A stretch of 64,000 nt of DNA, from assembly GCA_918807975.1 (NCBI GenBank), contig OU964929.1, positions 10,805,197 through 10,869,196 on the forward strand, read 5' to 3'. The position numbers were made by a program, and so were the translations under genes. Source of the stretch: Aplidium turbinatum. Its lineage: Eukaryota; Chordata; Ascidiacea; Aplousobranchia; Polyclinidae. The notes beneath the pieces are model-generated. The model was not told where the DNA came from. It saw only the letters and a program-made list of their open reading frames with translations, and did no database searches. Positions 46,190 to 56,410 of this stretch are shown here, in pieces (position 1 is the first letter of the stretch; each line of letters opens with the position of its first letter).

Positions 46190-48055
46190 TTTAAAATTCT
46201 AAATAGCAAATACACTTTGCCAGGTGTTGGCCCTTGCATGCAAGCAGTAAGTCATGCACTGCAGCGGCAGTAGGGGGAAGGTTGGGTAAAACGGACTGCG
46301 GGGTAAAACAATTCTTTGCATTTTTTTAATAAAGTATTTGTACCTCCAGTCCAATTTTCTACTTAAACCTACGTCACCACAACGTTGTTGTTTGCTTTAG
46401 CTTGGCAAGTTTAAATTGCCATGCATATGGTATATATCCAATTTACCCACCCTTTTCGCGATAACATTTCCAGCAATATCTGCACAGTTCGTCATCATGG
46501 TCAAATATTCTGGGTGGCAGAATAAAGTTGACAGAATTTTCTCGACTTCTGGCTGAATTTATTTCCATTTGATGAGAAAATGGTAATTTGTTAATGGCTT
46601 AGGCCTACAGCCTAATAAACTCTTGGAAACTCTGCAGGCTTTCTGTAAATAGTAAAATCTTTATTAAATATTTGCAACATCCTAGCACGGAAATGAACCA
46701 AGGGCAATTCTCATTAAGCAAAAATCCATTTTTTTACTTAGTTCAATGTCTGCAAATGTTGAGACAAAGTAAAAATGTTGGGCATTGCTATCTTCGCTGA
46801 CTACAAAATAGCGCTGTTGTTAACTGAAAGATACGTTTGTTACACATTGCATTGGTAAGTGAGCTACTGGTTTTTTCGTATATAATATTTTCTAATGTAG
46901 CACTTGAGTACTGTATGAGGGTAGAGTCGTCGGTTAGGCTAGCTACTAACTTTGTGGGCATTGCAGTGTTATAACTTAAGCTAAAGTGAACTAACTAAGC
47001 TTATAACGTAAACTGATTTAATCACAACCAGTCTGATTGTAGGTAGGCCTGCAACTCAAAAACATGCTACTCTTTGGCAAAATTATAATGCCGTATTTGC
47101 AAGAGGTAAGCTTGGTCAAATGTTGTTCGTCTTCGCAAAACTTTCTCCTGCTTTGGCCAAATATTAATTGGAAACTAGTTTCGAATTTACAACGAAAAGA
47201 AAATGCATCTCTTCACAAACCAAAACAAAAATTTGAGGTCGAAAGCAGGCAGTATTTTCGAATTTTTTTTTATGCTTAAAAACCTACTACTGCAAAGTTG
47301 GAATATTTATCAAATCATTTCGCATTGCAAACTACTTTTAGAGTACTTCAAAATAAACGCAAGCACGACAATAGGCGAAGTTTTGTTTTGAACCAATAGC
47401 CTACTTTTGTTTCTGAAATGAACTACAGTTTTGCAATGAACTCGAAAGAGCCTTTCACTCATCGGAATCTGTTGCCTCGGATATATTAGCTCATGATAGG
47501 CTTAATATCCCATCAACTGCAAACTTTCAACTTTTTGACTGGCTAGGCTTTTAAATATGAAAAACTACAAGCATCAGTTTCAGAAAACAGTTCTTTAATC
47601 GAGAAAAAATATTTGCAGATTTGATGCTTCCTAATACTTCTGCCAGTTTCAATCTTCAAGTAAAGCTTTTATCTTAAATGTTTGTAATGTCGGCTAGCCT
47701 TTAACATAAGCGCTTCCAAATCTGCAAACACAAATGGAAGAGTGTGTTGTTTTGATAACCATTGTGTTGAACTATGGGTAAGCTTGTCATTCAGGTTTTG
47801 CTGAACTCACTTCATGGAGATTAGAGATAGCACCGTTAGCTTTGATTTAAGTATTAATCGACGTAGGCTATTAGGCTTGACACAAACTTTATGGCTCGCC
47901 AAAGAATGCCTATCCAACAACAATGGGATCGCAATGAAAGAAAGGTAATCTTTTGGTGGCACGAGATAGGCTAAGTTCTTGCTTTTGACAATCAAGTAGG
48001 CCTATAAGGTTCTTCTTACGTTTGAAGTTGCCTCATGCCAAGTTGTTTGATCCAG
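46190..48055. other. Unassigned sequence with one foldback copy
   Basis: About 46270-46310 (GGGGGAAGGTTGGGTAAAAC) looks like a transposon end without a partner. A foldback copy lies at 46725-46785. No gene is supported. Confidence 0.4.
46725..46785. repeat. Palindromic foldback repeat, isolated diverged copy
   Basis: Left ATTTTTTTACTTAGTTCAAT, centre TCTGCAAA, right TGTTGAGACAAAGTAAAAAT. Confidence 0.6.
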
Positions 48056-48063
48056 GCACAGCA

Positions 48064-49960
48064 CAGGCCCGTAACTAGCTTGGAGCGCGTAGGGGGGGGG
48101 GGGGGGGCCATAAGTATTCTAAAAGGGGCCCAACTCTTACCTTCCGTATCACGTACGAAAACGACGTTTATACTCAATGTGGGTATATTTACGCAAAAAC
48201 CTTAATCGTAATACAGCGTTTACACTTTACATTAGCATAGATTATTATCATGGAAACAGCAGCGTGAACTGGCATTATAGAGTCAATTAGGCTACATGCT
48301 GTAGCTTGAACAGTTAAAATGACGACAGCATAGAAATTGAAAAGCAAAATCATTTTTAAAACATCCGACCACCAACTAGTGATAAACTGGTTAAAAATTG
48401 GCTTAGAAACCGCAGTAAAATTTATTATTTTGTGGTTGATTCTTTTGTTAGTTAATCCATTGCCTTTCATAAACTTTGAGTTCGTTTTAGTTTAATTACA
48501 TTTTCCTCAAATGCGCTGCATAAATCACACAAAATATAGGCTACTAGACCTATAGGCTACATAGAAAATAGGCGTTGAACTATGATCAAATAAGGCTGCA
48601 GCCGCTGCACCTGACACTCATTATCGTTTTGTAAATAATTGTACAATGCATCTCACTTTTTCTAGTGCAGAATCAACAATCCTCTTTTCAAGATCAATTC
48701 TTTAATGATAGCCTAATAGTGAGAATGTAGCCTATTTCACACCATCAGTGAAATGTATCCTCGCCATAGAAAGGTTAGGTCCTACCACCTAAAGATACGG
48801 CCTGATTTGTCACATTTTGCAAAAATTTCCAGGTTTTTCTAACTTTGGGCAAACGTTTAAATAATTTTTTTTTTAAATTAGATTTTTACGCTTTCTTTAT
48901 TCTTTTCCCTAGATGACACAATAGGTTTTAACATCCTCACATGTTGAAAAATGAAGAAAATTTGATTTTGTAGATTTTAGTCAGACTGTTAATTTTCAAT
49001 AACAGTCTGATTTTGCGTTTTTCAACTTGCTTTTTCTCATTTGCTACTGCTTCCGCAGGGCAACAAAAAAGTTTTATGTCATTAGGAAACCGCAAAAAGT
49101 AAAAACATCTCAAAAAATGTCAGTTAAGCACTAGCAGTAGCTGTAATCAAAATCTGCAAAATGTGACAAATCAGGCCGCATCTCCAGGTGGCCATATGGT
49201 CCTACCTTATAGACACCCTTGAATATTTAAGGTGTCTATGTCCTACCTTAACATAAGGCGTGGATGGACTTCACTGAATCTATTAACAAAAACGTCCAGG
49301 TATATTTTCTCGGTCATTTCCTTTTCAAACGTCAACAAAACCAAGTTCTCCTGGAACATAGACCTGCGTGTAGGCTTGTCTATCCGAGATAAGACCGAGA
49401 AGCCACTCTCACAAACCGCACTACTGGACCCGAATGATGCCACAGCAGCGGCAAGCTTATATACATTCAGGAATGTCAGTCGTTGATTGTAGGGCTGTAG
49501 GCCTACAGTTCTTTCAGTACCATATAGGAATCCTGGAGTTCTGCAACTTCCACATGATCATGTCCGAACTGTTGTGCGACTTGCAATTCCGCCTCTGATG
49601 GAATACTGTATCTCTCTTCAGTTTCGTATGTAATGGAAAATATAGTCGTATATAGTCTGCCAATTTGAGTTTCAAACTGCAAGTAGCCTATAGAAGCACA
49701 CCTAGAACGCAAATGCCAAGGTGGTTGTCCGGTAATAACGCTTAGTGGCAGTCAACTGCACAGTATTCTGGACACTGATTGGCTATCACACTGCTTAGCT
49801 CAGTTGGAAACTGGTGTAGGCGTACTCTGGATCTTACCAGCAATAAATCTCGAGTCTGTCTGTTTAACACAACATTCGACCACACCATTAGACACACAAT
49901 GTTTGGGGGGGGGGCAAACATTAATGCAGGGAGGCTTCGCCCCCCCTAGTTACGGGCCTG
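48064..49960 (-). mobile_element. hAT-type transposon remnant with transposase tail
   Basis: The inverted ends CAGGCCCGTAACTAG and CTAGTTACGGGCCTG are perfect over 15 bases. A perfect 8-base duplication GCACAGCA flanks them (48056-48063 and 49961-49968). Long G tracts lie near both ends. On the minus strand, about 49251-49470 encodes a hAT dimerisation segment (SSAVCESGFSVLSRIDK, then ENLVLLTFEKEM and DVFVNRFSEVHPRLML). The usual ER of the ERxFS motif is ES here. The rest of the transposase is not readable. A smaller element is nested at 48786-49197. Confidence 0.92.
48786..49197. mobile_element. Nested inverted-repeat element, 412 bp
   Basis: GCGGCCTGATTTGTCACATT-type arms are inverted at the two ends (left TACGGCCTGATTTGTCACAT). 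A perfect 8-base duplication GGTCCTAC (48778-48785 and 49198-49205) flanks it. The left end lacks about seven bases present on the right. A short perfect inverted repeat, CAGACTGTTA and TAACAGTCTG, lies inside (48991-49017). Confidence 0.85.
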
Positions 49961-49968
49961 GCACAGCA

Positions 49969-51226
49969 GCCAGCATGCGTTCATCGTTTAGCAACACTGT
50001 TACAGTTAAAATAAGCTATTTAAGTGGTGTAGCCTACTCTTTCAGCAGTTTTGAACTTCGGAAATCTATCTGAAGTGTCCTGACTTTCGTTTCACCGATA
50101 GCATTTTCGGGGCATATTTAACTTCACAAGTCACAACCAGGGATATCTGTTCGTAACCTATCTCAATTAGCAACGAAATTTGTCAATTTAATTGGTAATT
50201 AACCAGGCTATTTGAGTACGCTGCGTTTACTTCGAAATATTAGGCTACATCATTTTGTTAGCTTTTGTGGGACAAAAAAAACTTTGTGCTCCGTTAATCC
50301 ACCGTTGAAACTATGCACGCCAAATTTTGTCGGGTAGATAAATAAACTGTGGTTGAGCGAGCGAGAAAATTTTACAAAAATGGAAAAAGATTATGATTAA
50401 ATGTTACCGGTACATGTAAAATTACAACACGAAAAGCGCTGCACGAACTAAATATGAGCAGCCGGGGTTTGAGAAGCAGTAAATACTTCTGTGGCAGCTT
50501 TTCTATTTTTTAAACAGTCAAAAAATAAGTATTAGCGGTCTGTAGGTCAGCATTGTACAAATCACAAAAGCTTGATAATTGAGCATTACTTTGGTGTGCT
50601 TTTTGATTTCATTCATCCAGAAACTTAACTTTCAGGTATAAATTTTGGCCATGGGTAATATTATCCATATTTGGTTTCGTCTCCTCCAGTGAGGTTGGTC
50701 GATTCTTTCCCTGCAGCTATGGTCTTCACCATTTTTGTTACTTATATTTCATTATCTTTTTTCGTCATCAATCGCATTCTTCATTTGTTCGATTTGAACG
50801 TCACCGTTACCTAATCTCATCCACTTTCAAAGCCAATAATTTTCACAAAAAACTTCCTTATTCTTTTCTTTAGTAAATGTCCATAGCCTACCATCTAACT
50901 CATTTGTCCTTTATATATTTTGAAGTTTAAACTACAATATAGTGTTTCTTTACGTATCTAAAATATCCTCATGTTTTCCCTTCTTTTGTAACTTTGGTAA
51001 AACAACTCGACGAATATAAAACAAAACACACCAACTAGATCAAGAATTTTATTGAAATGGCAATTCTCGCTTCTTCGCCAGAAACGCAATATTAGTAAGA
51101 ACATTCGAAAATGTACATGAAAACAAACCGACCAAAACCACTGTAACCTTTCTGAAAAATAAACTAAGTGTGCCACGTGCTGATAACCGAGGGATAGTCA
51201 GAGACGAAATGTGAGAGTGCTACACG
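49969..51226. other. Unassigned sequence around an old LINE fragment
   Basis: Apart from the LINE remnant at 50645-50910, no feature was identified. Confidence 0.4.
50645..50910 (-). mobile_element. Old 3' fragment of the RTE-like LINE
   Basis: Shares phrases with the end of the long LINE: TTTGGTTTCGTCTCCTCCAG and GAGGTTGGTCGATTCTTTCC correspond to 7060-7110, and AAAACTTCCTTATTC to AATGTCCATAGCCTACC corresponds to 7265-7305. It is heavily diverged and has no usable frame. Confidence 0.65.
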
Positions 51227-51234
51227 CTTGGGAG

Positions 51235-51709
51235 CAGTGGCGTAGCCAGTAATTTTGAAAAGAGGGGGGTTTTGACGGCCGGCGGGCTCGTGTTTGCCTA
51301 TGACGACACCCAGCGGCGGGGTCTGGGGGCGGAGGCCTCCCCCAGAAAAATTTGAAAAAATACTTTGAATTTGGTGCATTCTGGGAGCATTTTCAACAAA
51401 AATGTGGGTATGAATATTCCTGTAAAATGGTGCTGTCCGGTGGCATAGCAAAAAGATAAGTTCATGTTTTCTTCGGCATTTTTCGGAAATCAAGCTAAGT
51501 CTCCATGTTTTCTTGTTGCTAATTCCTGGCTGAGATAATTGATTGTTTGGTACTGGCAAAACTCGCTCTTTTAATACAGTTTCGTTTAAAATTAGGCAAA
51601 CTTTGCTTTAGAGACATAAAGAGACTGAAAGCATCATTCTCAATATCGTGACGTCATACGCGTGCCAAAGGGGGAGGGGGGTTGAAATCCCTAATTGGCT
51701 ACGCCACTG
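51235..51709. mobile_element. hAT-type MITE, copy 2
   Basis: Inverted ends CAGTGGCGTAGCCAG and TTGGCTACGCCACTG (one mismatch) are flanked by CTTGGGAG and CTTAGGAG (8 bases, one mismatch). The interior aligns with copy 1 at 12619 over about 300 bases and then carries about 100 extra bases near the right end. Confidence 0.92.
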
Positions 51710-51717
51710 CTTAGGAG

Positions 51718-52786
51718 GCAAAGCACACTACTAAATACAAATATAGAAGCTATCGTTGTTTGTCAAATATGGCATTTTCTTAACAACATGTGGTTATAAT
51801 GAGGGTCTAATATTTTAGATTGTCCTTCGGACAGCCCTGGAAACCATAGCTAAGCCATAGGCAGTCTATTCCTTAGTTTGCACATCAGTGACTTTAAGGC
51901 ACTCTCAGCTCTACAGATTTGTCAACGTGATCACGTTGGATTGAACATGGACTTTCAGTCTGGACGATAGTGAACGACTAAGAACTCGAGAAAAAAAATC
52001 ACATTATGTTATTTTACGCAATTACAATGCAATTGTGCAACATTCAATTTGCAAAAGCTTGTACTGATGAAATGATAAAGTGCACAATGTACTATGTGCT
52101 AAATGCAATTATAGTCTTTGAAACGAACGAAATACAGCATTATGAAATTAAAAAAAGATCAACGTTGTATAGCAATTACCCACTTTGCGCAACGAATTCA
52201 ACCCAGGCACAATGAACAGAGGCAAAACATACTGTTACATCACAAGTCACCAATTGCTAAGCAAAACGCGCAAATTCTTCGTACTGTAAAAGGCGATAGC
52301 AATGAGCAACGTTTTTCTTGGAAGAAATCACTTCCTTGTTGCTGATATCAACGTAAACCCACCTAACAAAAATTGCCATATTTTACATAATTTTCACGTG
52401 TGGTGACGTTGAAACGATGAAAAAAGGGAAATTTTTGTTTGGTTAGAAACACTATAATACAATTATACCACAGGGTTGAGCATTACAACAGTATAAAAGC
52501 AAACTCTCTCCCGAAACTATATTATAATACAATTGTCGTTGAAAATAAAATTACTAAGCTTATACTAAAAAACGTAAGTTCAAAAAATCAAATTTGCAAA
52601 AGCTTTACATTAAAAAGAACAGCACAAAACATCAACAAAGTGTTTCAAAAACGCACCGAAGACTAAATGTTCCGAAGATACCACAAACACTTTCAAAAAC
52701 TTGCTGAAACAAAACTGAAAAATGCTTGCACGGGTTCTACCTGCACCTAAACACCTCTAGGAAACAAATCACGATGAGTGGTGTTC
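51718..52786. other. WIPF 3' flank or UTR and unassigned sequence
   Basis: The 3' UTR of the minus-strand WIPF gene should lie in the right part. No clear poly(A) signal was identified. A palindrome AACGTGATCACGTT lies near 51919-51933, and a foldback copy at 52362-52446. Confidence 0.4.
52362..52446. repeat. Palindromic foldback repeat, subfamily D
   Basis: Left CTAACAAAAATTGCC and ATATTTTACATAATTTTCAC. Right GTGACGTTGAAACGATGAAA and AAATTTTTGTTTGGTTAG. The outer arms are unlike subfamily A but still complement each other. Confidence 0.75.
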
Positions 52787-52857
52787 TCAAGCTCGTAAAC
52801 TGGGGGGGAAAGGAGGGGGCATTGAACTTGGAGGCGGACGGTATGGGATCCTTTCGT
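52787..52857 (-). CDS. WIPF: WIPF terminal exon
   Basis: Encodes ERIPYRPPPSSMPPPFPPSL and RA, then TGA. It parallels the short proline-rich end of vertebrate WIP. Acceptor TTTTGCAG on the minus strand. Confidence 0.85.
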
Positions 52858-55800
52858 CTGCAAAAGAATATTTTTTTATAAAATATCGAAAAATCGAAAA
52901 GCTCAAGCAGTGAGTTTTTATTTTGTGGAATTTACCGCATGCTGCCCAACCAAAAAAGTTAACACTCTACCAAAAGTGAATGAAAATACGTGACATAATA
53001 TTCAAAAGAGTCAGCTGAAAGATTGCTAAAACCAGGCAAGCTTAAAAATGTCATATTAGTAGCTAGATCAGATTAAATACTGTAACTATATAATATAGAA
53101 TTCACAATACAGTAGAATTCGCCTATAACGGCTTCGTTTATAACGTCAATTCGCCTATTACGTCACATTTCGCTCGGTCCCGGCAGAATTCCTATCTTTT
53201 ACATACATTGTAGTTCAGCTACAACAGCATCGCCTATAACGTCAATTCGCATGCAACAGCACCCTTTATTGGTCCCCAGATGTCTTTTCATCGTTTATAA
53301 CGTCACTTTAAGCCATCACCTTCACCACGAACGGTCAGTCTTTTAATCCAGTTAGCGCTGCTGCTTGCAAAATGTCTTCCCTTTATTTCGCTACGTCGTT
53401 CTCAGCAGGGACTTTCTTTTAACTGAATTAACTTTTTCCCGCATGAAAAACTATCACATGTACAAAGCAGCTCTACAGCTGACCTAACAACTCAAAGCAA
53501 CAGTTGTACAATGTACGTGCAGTAGGCTACTGTATAAACTAATTAACTTTTTTTTCCCCGCGTGAAAAACTATCACGTGTAAAATGCAGCTCTACAGCTG
53601 TGTCAAAACCGAAACAGCTCAAGATCAATGCCTTTTTTTGCGAATAAACAATGAACTTCTCTACTACTGTAGCCTATGTAACGAGCTGTAGGTCTATTGC
53701 GCAAATTTCCTGTACCTTTCGCTGTAGGTTTTTTTTTTAAAACAATTTCTTTGTTTACTGTATTTTCTGCGTGACTTTTGTCAGTTTAGTGGTACACAGT
53801 AACCCTGATTGGATTATACACCTCTTTCTTTAATCAAAAGACAGTTGTGGAATAGTTTGCGGTAGTTCGTCTATAACGTCAATTCGGCTATAACGTCAGT
53901 TTTTGCAAATCCCCCAGAGGTGCCGTTATAGACGAATTCTACTGTAATTCAAAAAATACGTTTTTGTGTAACACTGCATCTAAACGTGTGTAGTTACAGC
54001 ATTACCTTATTAAGCCAAGTACATCATTACCTTAAATTAGTTTCATTCAATGCTAAACACACAACACCAAAGCAGAAAATGCAGTTTAATACTTTTAATT
54101 ACAAATTTTATGTGTGACTGGGTTAGGTATCGAACCCACGTCTCAGGAAGCAAGCAGTCAATTCACTAAGCAGACACGTCGGTCAATCTCAAAGCAAGTT
54201 GAAAAAAATTCTCAAGTTGAAAAAAATTCTAAAAGTTGACGAGCAGTTTGCACTTCAAGCAACCTAACTTAGTTACCTCTTCTGGGGTTTTGGCTGGGGT
54301 AGGTCTTTGGGTAAGGCCTGAAGCTTTCCGGAGGGGGAAAATCCTTTCGAAATTGAAATCTGGCGTCAAAATCATCTGAAATAATAAAACTAGTCACAAC
54401 CAGTACAAACTAGTTATACTGAAAACAAAATAACGACCTTGGCAGATAAAACTTCACTACTTTATTTCAGTTGTATCAAATCAACCAAAGATTAAAAAGA
54501 CAGAATTTGGTGAACTGATTTGATTCCTATTTAACTGTATAGAATGCAAAACTAACTGGTAAACACAGCCCAGATAGCAAATCTGCCGTTTTTTACATTG
54601 ATCATATCAATGTAAAACATGACAGATTTGCAGTCTGAAAGGATACACATCGTACTGTATTCAAATTGCACGTTGTGGATAGAACCTTACGACACTCAAA
54701 TCTATGTATTATTTATGTTGATAAAACGCAAAACAGTTCATGGTTTAAAACTTTAAATAGTTAAAAAAAATCATCAGCACACCATACACGTTTTTCATTG
54801 CAAGCCTGATGTCTAAACAGTTTCCAAGAGTCACTAATTCTCACAAAACACCGTTCGCATCGGGTAAAAAGTAAAAGTGTAGTCATATGTCACAAAACGG
54901 GTAAACATTTATAGGTTCAGCTAGCTTCCCCGTCTTTCTGTTTATTCTAAATTCTCAACTACCGGGCTTAAGTCAGGACACAATAAAAAGTGAGTAGAAG
55001 TTGAACTAAAAACTAACCGTCGTCAAATGCGTTTGAAAACCGACTCATTGCTTGGTTTTGGAAGCCACTGCTGTTGCGGGCTGGAGGAGGAGGTGGGCCC
55101 ATACGACCACCAACATCGTATCTTTGTGGAGGAGGAGGAGGTGGTTTGCTCCTACAAGATGTTATCAAGTTTGGTTATTGTGTTTTCAACTGGTCATCAT
55201 CAACATCATGTTCCATTTCCGAGCCGAAGGTTGGCTGACATTTGCTTCCACACGTTTAAACCCTCATTACAAAATCGAAAATTTGAATTTTTATCATAGG
55301 CAGAAGATAGAGTTTAACAAAAATGTTTTCATGGTGACGAAACCAATAAAGTTGGAAAGATGACAAAAAAATTATCCCCAAAATGAGAAAAAAACGATCG
55401 CCATTCTCACCTTCCAAGACTTCCATAATTTAAAGGTCCTCTTCCTCTCGTTGGGGGAGGAGGAGGTGGGCCATTTCTTCCTTGATAATTGTGGGGGACT
55501 GTTGACATTTGTGGAGGGGGTGGTCTAAAACCTGATTGCGATGACGATCGAGGTCGAGCGTTCTGCTTTGGAGAACCCTGGTTGTTGTAGGACATTGTTC
55601 CATGACTTGACATTGAATCAGATACGTTCCTACTTGGCGGAGGAGGAGGATCGCGATCACGGAAGTGTGGATTACTCCCAAAAGTTGATGAACGTTCACC
55701 TCTAGATCCGTTGTTACTTGGATACGATGAAGGAGGTGGTGCGTTGCATTGTGATGAAAAGGAAGATGGTTTTACTCTTGATGAAGGGGGTGGAGGAGGT

Positions 55801-56410
55801 CCACTATTTCTTCCTCCTCCATAAGACGGAGATGGCCCACTTGAATGAAACGGAGAAGCGTTGTTCCTTGATGGATTCAAATTTGCTCGTCCTCTATCTT
55901 GTGATGAAGAAGAAAAATCATTGTTTCTTGATGAAGCGGGCAATGAAGGACCATTGCTTCTTTGTGATGGCGGTGGGCCGTAGTTTCTTCCAAAAGAAGG
56001 AGATGGAGGACTGTCGTTTCTTGATGGAGGAGGAGGAGGACCTCTGTTTCTTGGCGAAGGGGGTGGTGGAGGAGCATTGTTTCTTGAGGGGGGAGGTGGA
56101 AAACCGCTGTTTCTTGAAGGAAGATTATTGTGTCTTGATGAAGAGGGTGGTGGGGGTATGATACTGGCTCTTTGATGATTCTCAAACTGTCGCCCAGATG
56201 AATATCCAAACGTAGCTGGTTTCCGTGAAGATGAAGGCACATGCGGAGGAGAATTAGATGAATGGAAGTTATTATTCGGCGAGTCTCCATGATAATTTAT
56301 AGCATGATCAGTATGGGAGCGATGTGAATTAGGGGTCGGTGGTCCATGAGGATAACTATTTCTAGCTCCACTCCGGTGGTTTTGTTGCCCAGGAGGAAAC
56401 ATAGCTTCAC
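52787..56410 (-). CDS. WIPF: WAS/WASL-interacting protein (WIP/verprolin family), last four coding exons
   Basis: WIP proteins bind N-WASP/WASP, profilin and actin and steer Arp2/3-driven actin assembly. Exons on the minus strand are 56410-55411, 55151-55018, 54375-54277 and 52857-52787. All are GT-AG and in phase, giving 434 codons with the stop. The large exon is a proline-rich region with repeated SRN..PPPPP units, the kind that binds profilin and SH3 domains. The third exon encodes DFDARFQFRKDFPPPESF and YPKTYPSQNPR, matching the WASP-binding motif of WIP (ESRFxFxxxxDLPPPEPY--TTKSYPS). The last exon is a short proline-rich end. The N-terminal WH2 exon was not found and may lie beyond the right edge. 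Whether it is closest to WIPF1, 2 or 3 is not resolved. Confidence 0.9.
53110..53944. mobile_element. pogo/Tigger-type MITE, 835 bp
   Basis: Inverted ends CAGTAGAATTCGCCTATAAC and GTTATAGACGAATTCTACTG differ at one base and are flanked by TA on both sides, as in the Tc1/mariner-pogo group. Subterminal TATAACGTCAATTCG words repeat near both ends. An internal direct repeat (AAAAACTATCAC, then GCAGCTCTACAGCTG) occurs at about 53445-53485 and 53563-53602. Confidence 0.92.
54112..54190 (-). mobile_element. tRNA-like (SINE head) fragment
   Basis: The minus strand has TCTGCTTAGTGAATTG (A-box-like) and GGTTCGATACC (B box) at tRNA spacing. No cloverleaf was worked out and no tail or duplication was seen, so it could also be a chance or decayed tRNA pseudogene. 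Confidence 0.4.
54277..54375 (-). CDS. WIPF: WIPF exon with WASP-binding motif
   Basis: 32 whole codons between an ATTATTTCAG acceptor and a GTAACT donor. The aromatic FQF pair, PPPES and KTYPS positions match residues that wrap around the WASP EVH1 domain in known WIP-WASP structures. Confidence 0.92.
54376..55017 (-). other. WIPF intron with a foldback copy
   Basis: 642 bases. It contains the subfamily-E palindrome at 54568-54640. Confidence 0.85.
54568..54640. repeat. Palindromic foldback repeat, subfamily E
   Basis: Left CCCAGATAGCAAATCTGCCG and TTTTTTACATTGAT. Right ATCAATGTAAAACATGAC and AGATTTGCAGTCTG. The centre is just CAT, so the inner ATTCAACGTC part is missing from both arms. 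Confidence 0.85.
55018..55151 (-). CDS. WIPF: WIPF proline-rich exon
   Basis: Encodes SKPPPPPPQRYDVGGRMGPP and PPPARNSSGFQNQAMSRF, then SNAFDD. Split codons at both ends agree with the neighbours. Acceptor TTGTAG, donor GTTAGT. Confidence 0.88.
55152..55410 (-). other. WIPF intron
   Basis: A short intron of 259 bases, without recognised repeats. Confidence 0.85.
55411..56410 (-). CDS. WIPF: WIPF large proline-rich exon
   Basis: A 1000-base exon, open throughout, from GEAMFPPGQQNHRSG to LNYGSLG. It contains about ten PPPP or PPPPP runs, most in a repeating PPPPPSRN context, with serine/asparagine spacers. Acceptor TTTGGTAG, donor GTGAGA. Confidence 0.88.

Larger units (their letters stand above)
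52858..54276 (-). other. WIPF intron with two repeat insertions
   Basis: 1.4 kb. Contains the pogo-like MITE (53110-53944) and a tRNA-like fragment (54112-54190). Confidence 0.8.

Noticed and set aside
46270-46330. Transposon end GGGGGAAGGTTGGGTAAAAC as a full element
   Set aside because: No partner end was found nearby.
54112-54190. Functional tRNA gene
   Set aside because: A and B boxes are present, but no cloverleaf was worked out and no terminator context is apparent. It was kept only as a tRNA-like fragment.
55718-56161. Plus-strand open frame opposite the WIPF exon
   Set aside because: It is the shadow of the repetitive proline codons on the minus strand and has no independent support.
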